Positions 16,043 through 22,883 of a DNA stretch of 27,794 nt are shown in pieces (the stretch's first letter is position 1; every line of letters begins with the position of its first letter). The notes under the pieces are model-generated. The model saw only the letters and a program-made list of their open reading frames with translations, made no database searches and was not told the origin of the DNA. The DNA lies in NCBI GenBank assembly GCA_937919945.1, contig CALESY010000165.1, positions 1 to 27,794 on the forward strand. The letters run 5' to 3'. The DNA comes from an uncultured Chitinophagaceae bacterium. GTDB taxonomy: Bacteria > Bacteroidota > Bacteroidia > Chitinophagales > Chitinophagaceae. The translations under genes were made by a program, and so were the position numbers.

Positions 16043-16723
16043 ATGCGTAAGCTATTAATACTGTTACTCATAGTATGTTTCTGCAACTGTAAAAAAACTA
16101 ATAACCCGCCTGCAGCAACAAATACCACCAACCCTATTACGGACACCACCGGTAAAGGGCAAAATCAGGTAGCTTCAGCCAATACCAACCAATGGGCAAA
16201 ACCCCGCCCTGTAGCTGGCAATACTCTAGCAGATAGCTTTGTTACATACCTGATAAAGAAGGGTAGTAACTTTTGTGAGAACAATACTTATGCCATCACA
16301 CAATACACAACCATGTATTTCAGGGCTATATTAGACAGTACCTGCATCTATACAACCACCCTGCCTGCCAACCAGCAAGACATTAATAAGCTATTCGGCT
16401 TTGCAGACTGTGCCAGTCACCACCAAACCAACAGTGCCCGCTTCGGGTGGAACTGGTATAATGGTGCCATGCGCATACATGCCTATTGCTATGCCGGTGG
16501 TGTACGTAGTTACAAAGAATTAGGAACAGTGGTGCTGAACAAAGCTTTTGATTGTAAACTATACGTACTACCCGATAGGTATATCTTTGAGTTGAACGGC
16601 AAAACAGACACCATGGCACGTGGTTGCACCAGCACTACCGCCACAGGTTACAAACTGCTGCCCTACTTCGGTGGCGATGAACCCGCACCGCATGATGTGA
16701 AAGTAAAAATCCGTGAAATGTAA
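16043..16723 (+). CDS. Putative lipoprotein of unknown function
   Basis: A 226-residue protein with a short charged start (MRKLL), a hydrophobic stretch and a cluster of three cysteines (C12, C14, C16) followed by two lysines, as in many Bacteroidota lipoproteins. The residue before C16 is Asn, so the lipobox is imperfect and the modified Cys is uncertain. A Pro/Thr/Asn-rich linker (about 20-60) leads to a globular part with ARFGWNWYNGAMRIHAY and YIFELNGKTD, a pattern I associate with uncharacterised Bacteroidota beta-rich proteins. Six further cysteines in that part suggest disulfides. In-frame ATGs at 15983 and 16013 would place the hydrophobic segment internally, so 16043 is preferred. It ends exactly one base before the convergent ruvC stop codon. 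Function not recognised. Confidence 0.72.
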   Translation: MRKLLILLLIVCFCNCKKTNNPPAATNTTNPITDTTGKGQNQVASANTNQWAKPRPVAGNTLADSFVTYLIKKGSNFCENNTYAITQYTTMYFRAILDSTCIYTTTLPANQQDINKLFGFADCASHHQTNSARFGWNWYNGAMRIHAYCYAGGVRSYKELGTVVLNKAFDCKLYVLPDRYIFELNGKTDTMARGCTSTTATGYKLLPYFGGDEPAPHDVKVKIREM

Positions 16724-17311
16724 TTATTTCTTAACCCGTACCCTATCTGGGTTATCGGCTATAAACGATGCCCAGTTTGTCTTTTTGGTTTTCAGTACGG
16801 TTTTCTTAGGGCCATTGCTTACAGGCAATTTGCTTTGGTAATAATGGCACAATGCCACACCCACCGCGTCGGTAGCATCCATATATTTCACATCTTCCTG
16901 AAAACCCAGCGTGTGTTGCAGCATCTGCCATACCTGCTCTTTATTGGCATTACCACGCCCCGTTATAGATTGTTTTATCTTTCTTGGTGCATACTCTATA
17001 GCACGTAGCCCGTGCTTCATAGCGGCGGCTATGGCTACACCCTGCGCCCTACCCAGCTTCAGCATACTTTGTACGTTTTTGCCAAAGAATGGAGCCTCTA
17101 TGGCTACGGCTATGGGTTTGTGTATAGTGATAAGAGCTTCCATCTTGCGGTATATCAATTCAAGCCTTTCTGCATGGTCGTCATGTTTTGATAATTGTAA
17201 TACCCCCATTTCCACCAACGAAACCTTATTTTTGTTCACGGCTATCAGGCCATAACCCATAACAAGCGTGCCGGGGTCTATACCAAGAATGATGTGCGTA
17301 TCCTGCTGCAA
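16724..17311 (-). CDS. ruvC: Crossover junction endodeoxyribonuclease RuvC
   Basis: RuvC dimers cut Holliday junctions symmetrically during recombinational repair, working with the RuvAB branch-migration motor. The 195-residue protein contains all four acidic active-site residues of the family: D12 in LGIDPGT, E72 in AIEAPFFG, and D145/D148 in DATDAVGVA. The RuvC-typical APRKIKQSITGRGNANKEQV follows the core helix. A basic tail of about 25 residues extends past the E. coli length (173). The start is TTG at 17309-17311: no ATG, GTG or TTG precedes it before an upstream in-frame stop, and no ATG lies before the catalytic Asp. That start codon overlaps by one base the ATG of the divergent plus-strand gene, and the stop codon abuts that of the convergent lipoprotein gene. 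A TAGTTTTG box lies 19 bp upstream on the minus strand. Confidence 0.94.
   Translation of the reverse strand: MQQDTHIILGIDPGTLVMGYGLIAVNKNKVSLVEMGVLQLSKHDDHAERLELIYRKMEALITIHKPIAVAIEAPFFGKNVQSMLKLGRAQGVAIAAAMKHGLRAIEYAPRKIKQSITGRGNANKEQVWQMLQHTLGFQEDVKYMDATDAVGVALCHYYQSKLPVSNGPKKTVLKTKKTNWASFIADNPDRVRVKK
17227..17234 (+). promoter_or_regulatory. Possible -7 box for the flippase-like gene (TATTTTTG)
   Basis: A TAnnTTTG match lies 76 bp before the plus-strand ATG at 17311, inside ruvC on the opposite strand. No -33 TTG is visible. Because the gene has no intergenic upstream region, its promoter must lie within ruvC, and this is the best visible candidate. Confidence 0.2.
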
Positions 17312-18267
17312 TGCCGAAAATTGATTTGAACAAAACTACTAAAATATGGCTTAATTATGTAATAGGCGGAAGCATATCCATACTGCTGTTGTGGGGTATT
17401 TATTTGCAGATACAAAAACAACTGAGCAAGGTAGATTGGGATGCAGCATTACAAACAGGTCCTGTTTATTTGTTGATTATCTGTTTAGCCCTTATGCCGC
17501 TAAACCTGGCACTGGAAGCGAAGAAATGGCATTTGCTGGCACGCTCTGCACAACCCTTGTCTTACAAGCAGGCATTGTATAGTTATTTTGCAGGTATAGC
17601 CTTATCGCTTGTTACACCCAACCGCATCGGCGAATATCCCGGCCGCCTCCTGTACCTGAAAAGAAAAAATACGGTGCGCCTCATTGGTGTATCAGTATTA
17701 GGTGCATTGGCACAGATGCTCACGCTGTTTATATTCGGGCTGGCAGGTCTTATTTATTATAATATTCATTTCCCCGGCACGTTTTCTACTATAGTGTTGG
17801 TGAGTTGTGCCATCGTATTAGTGGTAGTATTCATCATCTACTGGCGGTTCGAAACCTGGATGCCCGTTATAGAGCGCATCAAATGGCTACGCAAATTCAA
17901 CGTATATGGCAAACTGCTGAAACGCTTTACACCACGGTTGCAGTTAACAATTCTTTGCATATCCGTACTACGTTACGCCATCTATACGGCACAGTATTTG
18001 TTTTTGCTATGGTGGATGAATGTAGATATGCCTGCTTTCGGTGGTTTTATGATGTCTTCCCTTTTCTTTTGGGTGATAGCGGTGATACCTTCCATCACGC
18101 TGATAGAACTGGGTGAGCGCGGGCAGGTGGGGCTATATCTCTTTCACCACTTCAGCGACAATACGGTGGGCATACTGGCTGCAACGGTGGGTATATGGTG
18201 CATCAACCTGATACTGCCTGCTATACTGGGCAGCATATTGCTGTTCAGGATGCGCTTGTTGCGTTGA
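17311..18267 (+). CDS. Flippase-like membrane protein (lysylphosphatidylglycerol synthase TM domain / UPF0104 family)
   Basis: A 318-residue integral membrane protein with about eight hydrophobic segments, starting at about residues 14-32. The motif AGIALSLVTPNRIGEYPGR and the GVSVLGALAQMLTLFIFGL helix are typical of the LPG_synthase_TM/AglD-like family. These proteins are related to the flippase half of MprF and to membrane proteins near glycosyltransferases. There is no MprF synthase domain, so aminoacyl-lipid synthesis is not implied. Its ATG overlaps the ruvC start codon in the divergent orientation. The DUF3108 gene follows after 44 bp on the same strand, suggesting an operon and perhaps a shared envelope-lipid role. 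Substrate unknown. Confidence 0.8.
   Translation: MPKIDLNKTTKIWLNYVIGGSISILLLWGIYLQIQKQLSKVDWDAALQTGPVYLLIICLALMPLNLALEAKKWHLLARSAQPLSYKQALYSYFAGIALSLVTPNRIGEYPGRLLYLKRKNTVRLIGVSVLGALAQMLTLFIFGLAGLIYYNIHFPGTFSTIVLVSCAIVLVVVFIIYWRFETWMPVIERIKWLRKFNVYGKLLKRFTPRLQLTILCISVLRYAIYTAQYLFLLWWMNVDMPAFGGFMMSSLFFWVIAVIPSITLIELGERGQVGLYLFHHFSDNTVGILAATVGIWCINLILPAILGSILLFRMRLLR
17331..17338 (-). promoter_or_regulatory. Possible -7 box for ruvC (TAGTTTTG on the minus strand)
   Basis: CAAAACTA on the plus strand reads TAGTTTTG on the minus strand, fitting TAnnTTTG, 19 bp upstream of the ruvC TTG start and inside the divergent coding region. The -33 element is not evident. Confidence 0.3.
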
Positions 18268-18311
18268 CGAAATCGGTATATTTATAATACGGTAAACAGG
18301 AACATAAGAAG

Positions 18312-19118
18312 ATGAACGCTTTGCTGAAATATATAACAATAACCCTATTGACGATATGTAACACCACGCAAACCCGTGCCCAGCTTAACGACTTTTGCGG
18401 TATGAAAAATACCAGCTTCAAAGAGGGCGAAAGGCTGACGTTTAAAGTGTATTACAACATGAGTGCTATATGGGTGGGTGCAGGTGTTGCCGTATTTGCC
18501 ACCTATCTGGAAAACATGAATGGCAGGCAGGTATACCATGTGATAGGCGAGGGGAAAACCTACAAATCGTACGACTGGTTTTTTAAAGTGCGCGACAGAT
18601 ACGAGAGCTATATAGACGCAGAGCAGTTATTACCACTCAGGTTTATACGTCATGTAAATGAGGGAGGGTTTAAAATACATAATGATGTGTCGTTCAACCA
18701 TCCACAAAAGCAGGCCACCTCTACCAACGGTGTATTCAACATACCCGATTGTGTGCAGGATGTACTCTCTACCATCTACTATGCACGCAATATAGATTAC
18801 AGCAAATACAAGACGGGTGATAAAATACCTTTCAGTATGTTTCTGGATGATAAAGTATATAACCTGTACATCCGCTACTTGGGCAAGGAGCGCATTACTA
18901 CCAAATATGGTACGTTCAACGCCATCAAAATAGCACCCTTACTGATAGATGGTACTATATTCAGCGGGGGCGAAAAAATGATGGTATGGGTAAGTGACGA
19001 TGCCAATCACCTGCCCGTGCGTGTTGACAGCCCTATACTGGTAGGCAGCATAAAAGTAGACCTTGTAGGCTACGAAAAACTACGCAACCCCTTTACATCG
19101 CTGATAAGTAAGGAATAG
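18312..19118 (+). CDS. DUF3108 domain-containing exported protein
   Basis: A 268-residue protein with a signal peptide (hydrophobic residues about 5-18, likely cleaved after RAQ near residue 24) and a DUF3108 body. Visible family features are FKEGERLTFKVYYNMSAIWVGAG at the mature N-terminus, the YESYID stretch, TGDKIPFSMFLDDKVYNLYI, and the C-terminal GGEKMMVWVSDDANHLPVRV with a final EKL strand. The family is periplasmic or outer-membrane-associated, beta-rich and biochemically uncharacterised. It is 44 bp downstream of the flippase-like membrane gene and probably co-transcribed with it. A TAnnTTTG box begins 63 bp after its stop codon, so the ammonia-lyase gene likely has its own promoter. 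Confidence 0.85.
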   Translation: MNALLKYITITLLTICNTTQTRAQLNDFCGMKNTSFKEGERLTFKVYYNMSAIWVGAGVAVFATYLENMNGRQVYHVIGEGKTYKSYDWFFKVRDRYESYIDAEQLLPLRFIRHVNEGGFKIHNDVSFNHPQKQATSTNGVFNIPDCVQDVLSTIYYARNIDYSKYKTGDKIPFSMFLDDKVYNLYIRYLGKERITTKYGTFNAIKIAPLLIDGTIFSGGEKMMVWVSDDANHLPVRVDSPILVGSIKVDLVGYEKLRNPFTSLISKE

Positions 19119-19180
19119 CTTATATATACCCATTCTACGGTATTTTCACGCGAAATCCACCACACAAGCCTTAGTTTTTA

Positions 19181-19188
19181 TATTTTTG
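19181..19188 (+). promoter_or_regulatory. Putative -7 box of the ammonia-lyase operon (TATTTTTG)
   Basis: TATTTTTG followed by C fits the Bacteroidota TAnnTTTG element and ends 25 bp before the ATG at 19214. The in-frame TTG at 19208 is less likely to be the start. No TTG is seen at the expected -33 spacing. Confidence 0.4.
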
Positions 19189-19213
19189 CTCACTTTAATT
19201 ATCCTTATTGAAT

Positions 19214-20767
19214 ATGGTTTCCCTTGGGGGCAAAGCAATAGACTTGTCGGTATTTGAGCAGATAGTGTTGCATGGCAAAGCCATCAACATAGCCGCGCCT
19301 GCCATTAAAGAAGTAGCGCAGAGCTACAATTTCCTGAAAAACTTCTCTACCGATAAGCTGATATACGGCATTAATACGGGCTTTGGCCCTATGGCACAAT
19401 ACCGCATCAACGATGCCGACCGCAAGCAGTTGCAGTACAACCTCATCCGCAGCCACAGCTCGGGTATGGGGCAGTTGCTGTCGCCCATGCACAGCAGGGC
19501 CATGTTGCTGGCAAGGCTGCATACCATGTTACTAGGCTACAGCGGCATACACCCTGATGCCGTGCAACTGATGGTCAACCTGTTGAACAACGAAGCCTAC
19601 CCATGTATATACGCGCATGGTGGCGTAGGTGCCAGTGGCGATTTGGTGCAGTTGGCGCACTTGGCACTCGGCTTGATTGGCGAGGGTAATTTCTGGTACA
19701 AAGGCAAGGTAACACCTGCTAAAAAAGTATTTAAAGAGCTGGGGTTGCAACCGATGGACATACACATCCGCGAGGGTTTGGGTATGCTCAATGGTACATC
19801 GGCTATGACAGGTATTGGCGGTGTGAACGTGGTAATGGCGCACAGGTTGGTAGTATGGAGTATGCTGCTGTCGCTGATGGTAAATGAAATGATGGAAGCC
19901 TACGACGACCATTTTTCTGCCGAATTGAATAATGTAAAACAACACAACGGGCAACGCGCCGTAGCAGAATGGATGCGCATATTGGGCAAAGACAGCAAGC
20001 TGATGCGCAAACGCCACGAACACCTGTACGACAAAAAAGTAACCGTTGATGTAATAGAAGATAAAGTACAGGAATACTATTCGCTACGCTGTGTACCGCA
20101 AATACTGGGGCCGATATTTGATACCGTACTGAATACGGAACAGGTAATAGTAAACGAACTGAACTCCGTAAACGATAACCCGGTGGTTGACCGTAAGAAC
20201 AAAAACATATTTCACGGTGGTAATTTTCACGGCGACTATATAGCACTGGAAATGGATAAGTTGAAGATAGCGGTAACAAAGCTATCTATGTTGGCAGAGC
20301 GCCAACTGAACTTCCTGCTCAACCCGCACCTGAACCAGAAGCTGCCACCTTTTGCCAATGCAGGTAAACTGGGATTGAATTTCGGCATACAAGGTATGCA
20401 GTACCCTGCAACAAGCACCGTTGCCGAGAACCAAACACTCAGCAACCCTATGTATATACACAGCATACCCAACAACAACGACAATCAGGATATAGTAAGC
20501 ATGGGTTGCAACGCTGCCATGATGTGTAGCCGTGTAATAGATAATGCCTATGAAGTATTGGCGGTAGAAGCAGTGGCATTGGTGCAGGCTATAGACTTAC
20601 GCGGTTTCAGCAACAAGCTGGCACCCTCTACCAAGTGGATGTATAATGGTGTGCGCAATCTGTTCCCATTCTTCAAAGAAGATTTTTCAGCATCGCCCAA
20701 TCTGCAAGAGGTAAAGCAATGGCTGATAGATACAGACATCGTAGCACATTTTAAGAAGAAGATATAG
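19214..20767 (+). CDS. Tyrosine ammonia-lyase (HAL/PAL/TAL family, flexirubin-type)
   Basis: This cytoplasmic lyase removes ammonia from an aromatic amino acid to give an arylacrylate, here probably 4-coumarate from tyrosine. The 517-residue protein has the catalytic tyrosine in IYGINTGFGPMAQYRI and the Ala140-Ser141-Gly142 triad in GGVGASGDLVQLAHLA, which cyclises to the MIO cofactor. NDNPVVD and HSIPNNNDNQDIVSMG are also present. Long stretches match, from memory, the Flavobacterium johnsoniae tyrosine ammonia-lyase, including LQYNLIRSHSSG, DDHFSAELN, EYYSLRCVPQILGP and HGGNFHGDYI. The substrate-selectivity pair reads Ser80-His81, as in histidine lyases but also as in that Flavobacterium enzyme. 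Ketoreductase and ketosynthase genes follow on the same strand, and no hut genes are present, which favours pigment synthesis over histidine degradation. A histidine lyase remains the alternative. Confidence 0.85.
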   Translation: MVSLGGKAIDLSVFEQIVLHGKAINIAAPAIKEVAQSYNFLKNFSTDKLIYGINTGFGPMAQYRINDADRKQLQYNLIRSHSSGMGQLLSPMHSRAMLLARLHTMLLGYSGIHPDAVQLMVNLLNNEAYPCIYAHGGVGASGDLVQLAHLALGLIGEGNFWYKGKVTPAKKVFKELGLQPMDIHIREGLGMLNGTSAMTGIGGVNVVMAHRLVVWSMLLSLMVNEMMEAYDDHFSAELNNVKQHNGQRAVAEWMRILGKDSKLMRKRHEHLYDKKVTVDVIEDKVQEYYSLRCVPQILGPIFDTVLNTEQVIVNELNSVNDNPVVDRKNKNIFHGGNFHGDYIALEMDKLKIAVTKLSMLAERQLNFLLNPHLNQKLPPFANAGKLGLNFGIQGMQYPATSTVAENQTLSNPMYIHSIPNNNDNQDIVSMGCNAAMMCSRVIDNAYEVLAVEAVALVQAIDLRGFSNKLAPSTKWMYNGVRNLFPFFKEDFSASPNLQEVKQWLIDTDIVAHFKKKI

Positions 20768-20769
20768 GT

Positions 20770-20809
20770 AATGCGATAATTGGGCAATACGATAATGCGT
20801 CAATGCCCG
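20770..20809 (+). repeat. Degenerate 8-bp tandem repeat (five AAT-phased units)
   Basis: Starting at 20770, 20778, 20786, 20794 and 20802 the sequence reads AATGCGAT, AATTGGGC, AATACGAT, AATGCGTC, AATGCCCG. Every unit begins with AAT, with a loose consensus AATGCGnn. It fills the gap between the ammonia-lyase stop codon and the upstream region of the ketoreductase gene. No function is assigned. Confidence 0.6.
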
Positions 20810-20832
20810 AAAGTTTTTGAATTTTTACTTTT

Positions 20833-20840
20833 TACTTTTG
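20833..20840 (+). promoter_or_regulatory. Possible -7 box upstream of the ketoreductase gene (TACTTTTG)
   Basis: TACTTTTG fits TAnnTTTG but ends only 8 bp before the ATG at 20849, so a transcript from it would be almost leaderless. A TTTG at 20816-20819 is too close to be a normal -33 element. The gene may simply be read from the ammonia-lyase promoter. Confidence 0.25.
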
Positions 20841-20848
20841 AATCTATT

Positions 20849-21577
20849 ATGAAATACGCATTAGTTACTGGTGGTTCTCGAGGTATTGGTCGCGCTACCT
20901 GCCTGAAGTTGGCAGAACTTGGTTATAACATACTGGTAAACTATAAAGGCAACAAAGCAGCTGCCGAAGAAACAACCACCCTTGCCAAAGAAAAAGGTGT
21001 AGATGCACAAGTGCTGAACTTTGACGTAGCCAGCAAAGAAAGCGTGCAACAAGTATTAGGTGGCTGGATAGAAGCCAACAAAGAACATATAATAGAAGTA
21101 TTGGTAAACAATGCAGGCATCAGGCAAGACACATTACTGATGAGCATGACCGATGAGCAATGGGACGAAGTGCTGGATACCAGCCTGCGAGGTATGTACA
21201 ACGTTACCAAAACAGTACTGAACCCAATGCTTATGAACCGCTACGGGCGCATTATCAATATGGTATCGCTGAGTGGTATAAAAGGTATGCCGGGACAGGT
21301 AAACTACAGTGCCGCCAAAGCAGGCATGATAGGAGCTACCAAAGCACTGGCACAAGAAATAGCTAAGCGCAACATCACCGTAAACGCCATAGCACCGGGA
21401 TTCATTAAAACAGATATGACAGGTGATCTGGACGAGAAAGAACTGGTAGGCATGATACCGATGAAACGTTTTGGTACTGCCGAAGAAGTAGCAGAATTGG
21501 TAGGTTTTCTGGCAGGTAAAAATGCAGGCTATATCAGCGGTCAGGTAATATCTATCAACGGAGCTTTATACACGTAA
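20849..21577 (+). CDS. SDR-family 3-oxoacyl-ACP reductase (FabG/ApeQ-like)
   Basis: A cytoplasmic NADPH-dependent ketoreductase that would reduce the beta-keto group after each chain extension. The 242-residue protein starts at the Rossmann strand: KYALVTGGSRGIG (2-14) is the dinucleotide-binding glycine motif. VNNAG is at 86-90, and the catalytic Ser140, Tyr153 and Lys157 are in place (NYSAAKAG). The Asn of the usual N-S-Y-K tetrad is replaced by Ser112 (LDTSLRGMYN). The C-terminal MIPMKRFGTAEEVAELVGFL and QVISINGALYT resemble reductases of aryl-polyene clusters. An upstream in-frame start at 20780 would add 23 residues before the Rossmann fold and is rejected. It lies between the tyrosine ammonia-lyase and the ketosynthase (21 bp to the latter), so aryl-polyene/flexirubin assembly is a better guess than housekeeping fatty-acid synthesis. 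Confidence 0.87.
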   Translation: MKYALVTGGSRGIGRATCLKLAELGYNILVNYKGNKAAAEETTTLAKEKGVDAQVLNFDVASKESVQQVLGGWIEANKEHIIEVLVNNAGIRQDTLLMSMTDEQWDEVLDTSLRGMYNVTKTVLNPMLMNRYGRIINMVSLSGIKGMPGQVNYSAAKAGMIGATKALAQEIAKRNITVNAIAPGFIKTDMTGDLDEKELVGMIPMKRFGTAEEVAELVGFLAGKNAGYISGQVISINGALYT

Positions 21578-21598
21578 TTAATTAAGACTATCAGTAGC

Positions 21599-22825
21599 AT
21601 GAGTCGTGTAGTTATCACAGGTTTAGGTATATATTCTTCGTTGGGCAAAAACAGAGAAGAAGTAACCAAGTCGTTGTTTGAAGGCAAGTCGGGCATAATA
21701 CTCGACCCCCGCCGCAAGGAGATGGGTTACCGCAGCGGCCTTACAGGTTTTGTAGAACGCCCGCAACTAAAGAGCCTGCTCGACCGACGCTCGCGCATTA
21801 TGATGCCCGAACATGCAGAGTTTGCCTACATGGCTACTACAGAGGCGATGGCGCAAGCAGGTATGACTACCGACTTCTTCGACCAACACGAAACAGGTAT
21901 TATCTACGGCAACGATAGCTGCGCACAACCCGTAATTGAGGGCATAGACCTGGTTCGCGAGAAGAAAGACACCATGCTGGTAGGTAGCGGCTCGGTATTT
22001 CAGGTATTGAACAGTACCGTTACCATGAACCTCTCTACCATCTTCAAGCTGCGAGGTATCAACTTCACCATCAGCGCGGCATGTGCCAGTGGTTCGCACA
22101 GCATAGGGCTGGGTTATATGTTCATCAAACAAGGGCTGCAAGACAGGGTGATATGCGGCGGTGCGCAAGAGGTAAACATCTACTCTATGCCCAACTTCGA
22201 TGCGCTAGGTACATTCAGTATGCGAGAAGACGAACCTGCACGTGCTTCGCGCCCCTTCGACCGAGACAGGGATGGCCTTGTACCCGGTGGTGGTGCCGCA
22301 ACGGTGATACTGGAAAGCCTTGAAAGTGCACAGGCACGCGGAGCTACTATATTGGCAGAGGTACTTGGCTACGGCTTCAGCAGCAATGGCCAACACATCA
22401 GCAACCCCAGTACAGAAGGGCAGGTACGCTCTATACACCGCGCGCTGAAAGACAGCGGCTACACTGCTGCGGATATACAATACATAAACGCACACGCTAC
22501 AAGTACCCCCGCCGGTGATGGCAGCGAGGCAGAGGCTATATACGAAGTGTTTGGCGGCAAAGTACCTGTAAGCAGCACCAAGAGCATGACAGGCCATGAA
22601 TGCTGGATGGCAGGTGCCAGCGAGATAGTGTACAGTATGCTGATGATGCAGAACAGCTTTATTGCACCCAACATAAATTTTGAAAATCCCGACGAGCACA
22701 GTGCTAAAATAAACGTGATACCCCAAACCCTGCAGCAAGACTTCAACCTGTTTCTCTCCAACTCATTTGGTTTTGGTGGCACCAACTCATCGTTAGTAGT
22801 AAGGCGGTGGGAAGGGTACATATAA
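21599..22825 (+). CDS. Beta-ketoacyl-ACP synthase (KAS I/II, FabF/FabB-like)
   Basis: This condensing enzyme joins malonyl-ACP to an acyl (or arylacrylyl) primer by decarboxylative Claisen condensation in the cytoplasm. The 408-residue length and the thiolase fold are standard. The catalytic triad is complete: Cys162 in SAACASGSH, His299 in NAHATSTPAGD and His333 in STKSMTGHE, with Lys328 also present. FDRDRDGLVPGGGA and the C-terminal NSFGFGGTNSSLV are family hallmarks. It follows the reductase by 21 bp and the ammonia-lyase gene precedes both, so I infer that it extends a 4-coumaroyl starter in flexirubin-type pigment synthesis. No acyl carrier protein, dehydratase, ligase or DarA/DarB gene is seen in the window, so those partners must lie elsewhere. 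A perfect palindromic terminator begins 8 bp after the stop. Confidence 0.88.
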   Translation: MSRVVITGLGIYSSLGKNREEVTKSLFEGKSGIILDPRRKEMGYRSGLTGFVERPQLKSLLDRRSRIMMPEHAEFAYMATTEAMAQAGMTTDFFDQHETGIIYGNDSCAQPVIEGIDLVREKKDTMLVGSGSVFQVLNSTVTMNLSTIFKLRGINFTISAACASGSHSIGLGYMFIKQGLQDRVICGGAQEVNIYSMPNFDALGTFSMREDEPARASRPFDRDRDGLVPGGGAATVILESLESAQARGATILAEVLGYGFSSNGQHISNPSTEGQVRSIHRALKDSGYTAADIQYINAHATSTPAGDGSEAEAIYEVFGGKVPVSSTKSMTGHECWMAGASEIVYSMLMMQNSFIAPNINFENPDEHSAKINVIPQTLQQDFNLFLSNSFGFGGTNSSLVVRRWEGYI

Positions 22826-22833
22826 CTTAAACA

Positions 22834-22863
22834 ATAAAAGGCGGATAATTATCCGCCTTTTAT
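22834..22863. terminator. Bidirectional Rho-independent terminator (30-bp perfect palindrome)
   Basis: The arms ATAAAAGGCGGATAA and TTATCCGCCTTTTAT are exact reverse complements. The GC-rich core GGCGGAT/ATCCGCC is followed by TTTTAT in both directions. It separates the converging ketosynthase gene (stop at 22825) and the lipocalin-like gene (stop at 22884). Confidence 0.92.
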
Positions 22864-22883
22864 CTTAATAAAAAAACCGTCTG

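Noticed and set aside
19208..19213. TTG start two codons upstream of the ammonia-lyase ATG
   Set aside because: It adds only Met-Asn and is a rarer start. The ATG at 19214 has a suitable distance to the promoter-like box.
20780..20848. Upstream in-frame start for the ketoreductase
   Set aside because: It adds 23 residues encoded by the octamer repeat and AT-rich leader, ahead of a complete Rossmann start at 20849.
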